64,000 nt of DNA from Ustulina deusta (Eukaryota; Ascomycota; Sordariomycetes; Xylariales; Xylariaceae): NCBI GenBank assembly GCA_023159155.1, contig JAJNNX010000001.1:496001-560000 (forward strand). Reading direction: 5' to 3'. Shown in pieces: positions 61,371 through 64,000 of this stretch (within the stretch, counting starts at the first letter, position 1; each line of letters starts with the position of its first letter). A program made the position numbers and the translations under genes. The notes below the pieces were generated by a model. The model did not search any database and was not told the origin of the DNA. It saw only the letters and a list, made by a program, of their open reading frames with translations.

Positions 61371-64000
61371 ATATCTTTGATACTACCGCAGGGTTAGTAG
61401 ACCAATAGGAACCCTAAATCCTATTGCTTTAATAGGGCTAGTAAATACTGCTCTATTTATTTTAGAGTTTTTTATATTATATTTGTTTAATCTAGTGTTA
61501 ATAATAACTATTAATACTAGTCTGCGGAAAGTCCTGCTTAGTATATATTATTATTATAGTTGCTTAATATTTAGCAACTAATAGTTATTGATTATTAGTT
61601 AGCCTAGCAATACGTTTAATAAGTAGATTTTTTTTTGTAATGTTATATTTTAATATTAGCGATATGCTTATTTGTTTTAAATATAATTATTATTAGTTGA
61701 TTATTTTATATATATATATATAATATTTATTTTTATATATTTATGCCTATTCTTATTTATATAAATATAATATTAGTTGTTTGTTTATAAGGGGTAATTA
61801 TTTTTATTTTATTTACTTTTTTAAAATAGCTAACTATGTTAAAAAAAGATCTAATATTTGTTTATATATTAATTTTGTATTTTTAATAATAATTGTTAGT
61901 TTAGTTATTATATTTGTTTTTATTGTTATTTGAAAATAGTATATTATTAGATTCCAAAGAATTTGTTTTTTTGTTTACTTAGTTTGTTTTTTAGGTTTTT
62001 ATTAAGAATTATGCTATTTTACCTGGTTTTATTTTTTTTTTATTAAATTAATATTATTAGACTACAATTATCTATTTCTGGGCTTATTGACTATTTTTGA
62101 ATAAGGATTATATATATTATACAGTTGTTTTTAAATTATTTAATCTAGTATATATTAAAGCTATTAATCTAATTATTAGTGTTTTAGGTATTATTGCTTT
62201 TTAAAGCGTTAAGCGTTATATAGATTTGTATGCTATACGGGTTACTAGTATTAATATTAAAGAAAATATTAGGTTTGAGAGTTATTTGCTTAGAAATAAT
62301 TTTTTGTTTTATATTTATTTTTATATTTACTACTTATATATTATCTTTTTTATATAGAGTTATTATTACTTTTTATTATTAAGTTTTTATTTTTTTGTTT
62401 AAAATTATATTAATTTTGATTTATTTTATAAATTTAAATATTTTTATTATTAAAAGCAATATTATAACTAGGCTTTATATGTTTGTTAGTAATAAATCTT
62501 TTGTTATTATTAGTGGGTTGCTTGTTATAGATTAGAATTTATAGCTTGGTTACTAGGTAAAAAAACTGACTATATATTTAGGTATAAATTATAAGATTTT
62601 AATAGAACTTTTAGTAAAGTTATAACTTTTTTATTATTTAATTTAAAAAAAAAATAGTTATTATTATGTTTTATAGGTATTATAACAGCTATTAGTACTA
62701 TTTTTAACTTAATTATTTTTATTACTGCTTTGTTTAATATTTATATTAATTTATATGTGTTAAATATTATTAAAAAATATAAGTTGTTAGTAAAGATAAT
62801 AATAATAGTATTTTTGTTTTTATTAAAGTATATGCTAGGGATAAAAATATAGGATTTTTGTTGCCTAGTTCTGATTTTTTGCTGAGTTTTTATTACGCTA
62901 GCAACAAAGTTTTTATTAAGGGACTAAGTTTTAATATGGAACTTTGTATGTTTTGGTTTTGTAGTATTTATGTTTTGGCTTAGTGAAGTACTATTGTTCG
63001 GATTTACTTAATATTTGTTATATTTAAAAAAGAAGGAATTAAGTATATAAAAGTATAAAGTAAGGGTTTTAGTGGAGCTAGTTATGGGTTTATATTATTA
63101 TTTATTACTAGTATGGGTTATTTTTGTTTATTTTTTGAAAATCTATTGTTTAGCAATATAGATAAACGTTAGTTATTTTTTTATACTATTAATTAAAAAC
63201 AGTATAGCAATATTATATTAGATAGGGTATATTATTTTAATATTAGTTCTAGATTATAATTTTGTTTTTTTTTAAGTTAGCTTTTTATTAAGTGTTAGTT
63301 AATATTTAGGGATAGTATTATAAATAGATTTTTTTGTATTAAGAAAAAGAATTTAGTAGAGTATAATTTATATGTTATGTTTTTGGTTAATATATTATTA
63401 TTTATTATAAAATAGTTTATTTGAAATGAAGTTCTTTTTGTTATAGGTAGTATTATTACTATAGAAATAAATAATGATTTTTTTGCGTTTAATAAAAAGA
63501 AAAGGAAAGAGATTCCTAATTTTAATACTAAGTTTTTAGATAATATAAAGCTGTTTAAAAAGCACTGTTATAATATAATTTTTATGTTTTGATTTAGGAT
63601 ATAATTTTTGTTAAGTATTTTTAAGCTTATGTTTAGTTTAACTTTGGACAAATCTAGTATTATATTATTTGTTTTGGAAGTTTAGAATATATTTATTACT
63701 ATATATTTTATAAAGAAAAATAACTTGTTTAATAAGGATTAAGTTAATATTTTAATTAATTAATATTTTATTTTATTATTTAAAACTTTTGTTTGTTTTT
63801 ATATTTTTTATAAATTTATTTATTAGTTCTAATAATTTTATATTTATTATATTTGTTCTATTTTATTTTTTTTTGAATAGGAGTTTAGATATTTCTATAA
63901 AAGTACAATTTTTTTTAAGCTATTTAATATTTACCCTATTGTAGTTTTTTAGGTTTTGATTTATTAAATATATATATAGTAGGTTTTATTTAGTAAAATA
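61371..64000. other. T-rich degenerate sequence to the window end
   Basis: After about 61.37 kb the strand bias changes from A-rich to T-rich with residual G, as expected if the relics here lie on the minus strand. A less degraded stretch (61385-61560, with CCGCAGGGTTAGTAGACC and CTGCGGAAAGTCCTGC) may be an element end. No reverse transcriptase, integrase or other motif could be read with confidence, and no intact gene is present. Confidence 0.4.

Overview
The window looks like nuclear DNA of a filamentous ascomycete (Pezizomycotina). The genes carry many short introns of about 50-90 bp with fungal donor, branch-point and acceptor signals. The gene set is typical of a secondary-metabolite locus, and the right half is an extremely A/T-rich block of ruined retrotransposons of the kind left by repeat-induced point mutation (RIP). 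The species cannot be named from the sequence.

Left part (1-29 kb), normal base composition. In order: a short-chain dehydrogenase (400-1565, minus); a small secreted protein (2366-2785, minus); a 2.8 kb gene-free stretch; a DHA1-type MFS transporter (5584-7463, minus, 3 exons); a 4.7 kb stretch without a recognisable gene; an iterative type I polyketide synthase (12161-18965, minus, 9 exons); a TRI3-like acyltransferase (19385-20830, minus); a divergently transcribed DHA2-type MFS transporter (21241-23052, plus, 3 exons); a UbiA-superfamily membrane prenyltransferase or terpene cyclase (23785-24980, minus, 3 exons); and a cytochrome P450 (26255-28193, minus, 6 exons). The exon structures were worked out by hand from reading-frame continuity and family conservation. 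Every junction keeps frame.

How the genes may work together (inference): PKS, UbiA enzyme, P450 and acyltransferase are the parts needed to join a polyketide acyl group to an oxidised terpenoid alcohol, the same logic as fumagillin biosynthesis. The PKS is unusual. It has the layout of a highly reducing enzyme, but the ER domain is absent, the catalytic residues of DH are replaced and the catalytic half of KR is missing, while KS, AT, C-methyltransferase and ACP look usable. A hexamer, GTAAGC (or GCTTAC), recurs upstream of all seven metabolic and transport genes and is dense upstream of the PKS and the P450. It may be the site of a shared regulator, which is not in the window.

Right part (29-64 kb), almost entirely A and T and without an intact gene. 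It begins with a 13.9 kb LTR retrotransposon (29066-43007) with 107 bp LTRs, a TAGG target duplication, a primer-binding site and a wrecked Ty3-type integrase. All differences between its LTRs are transitions. Next come a small island of ordinary DNA (43008-43276), a 21 bp minisatellite running into an (AAAT)n microsatellite, a mosaic of related A/T-rich repeats including a large inverted repeat (about 49.3-56.45 kb), a Ty1/copia relic with a readable reverse transcriptase core (about 61.07-61.3 kb), and further T-rich relics to the end. The metabolic cluster therefore abuts RIP-type heterochromatin.
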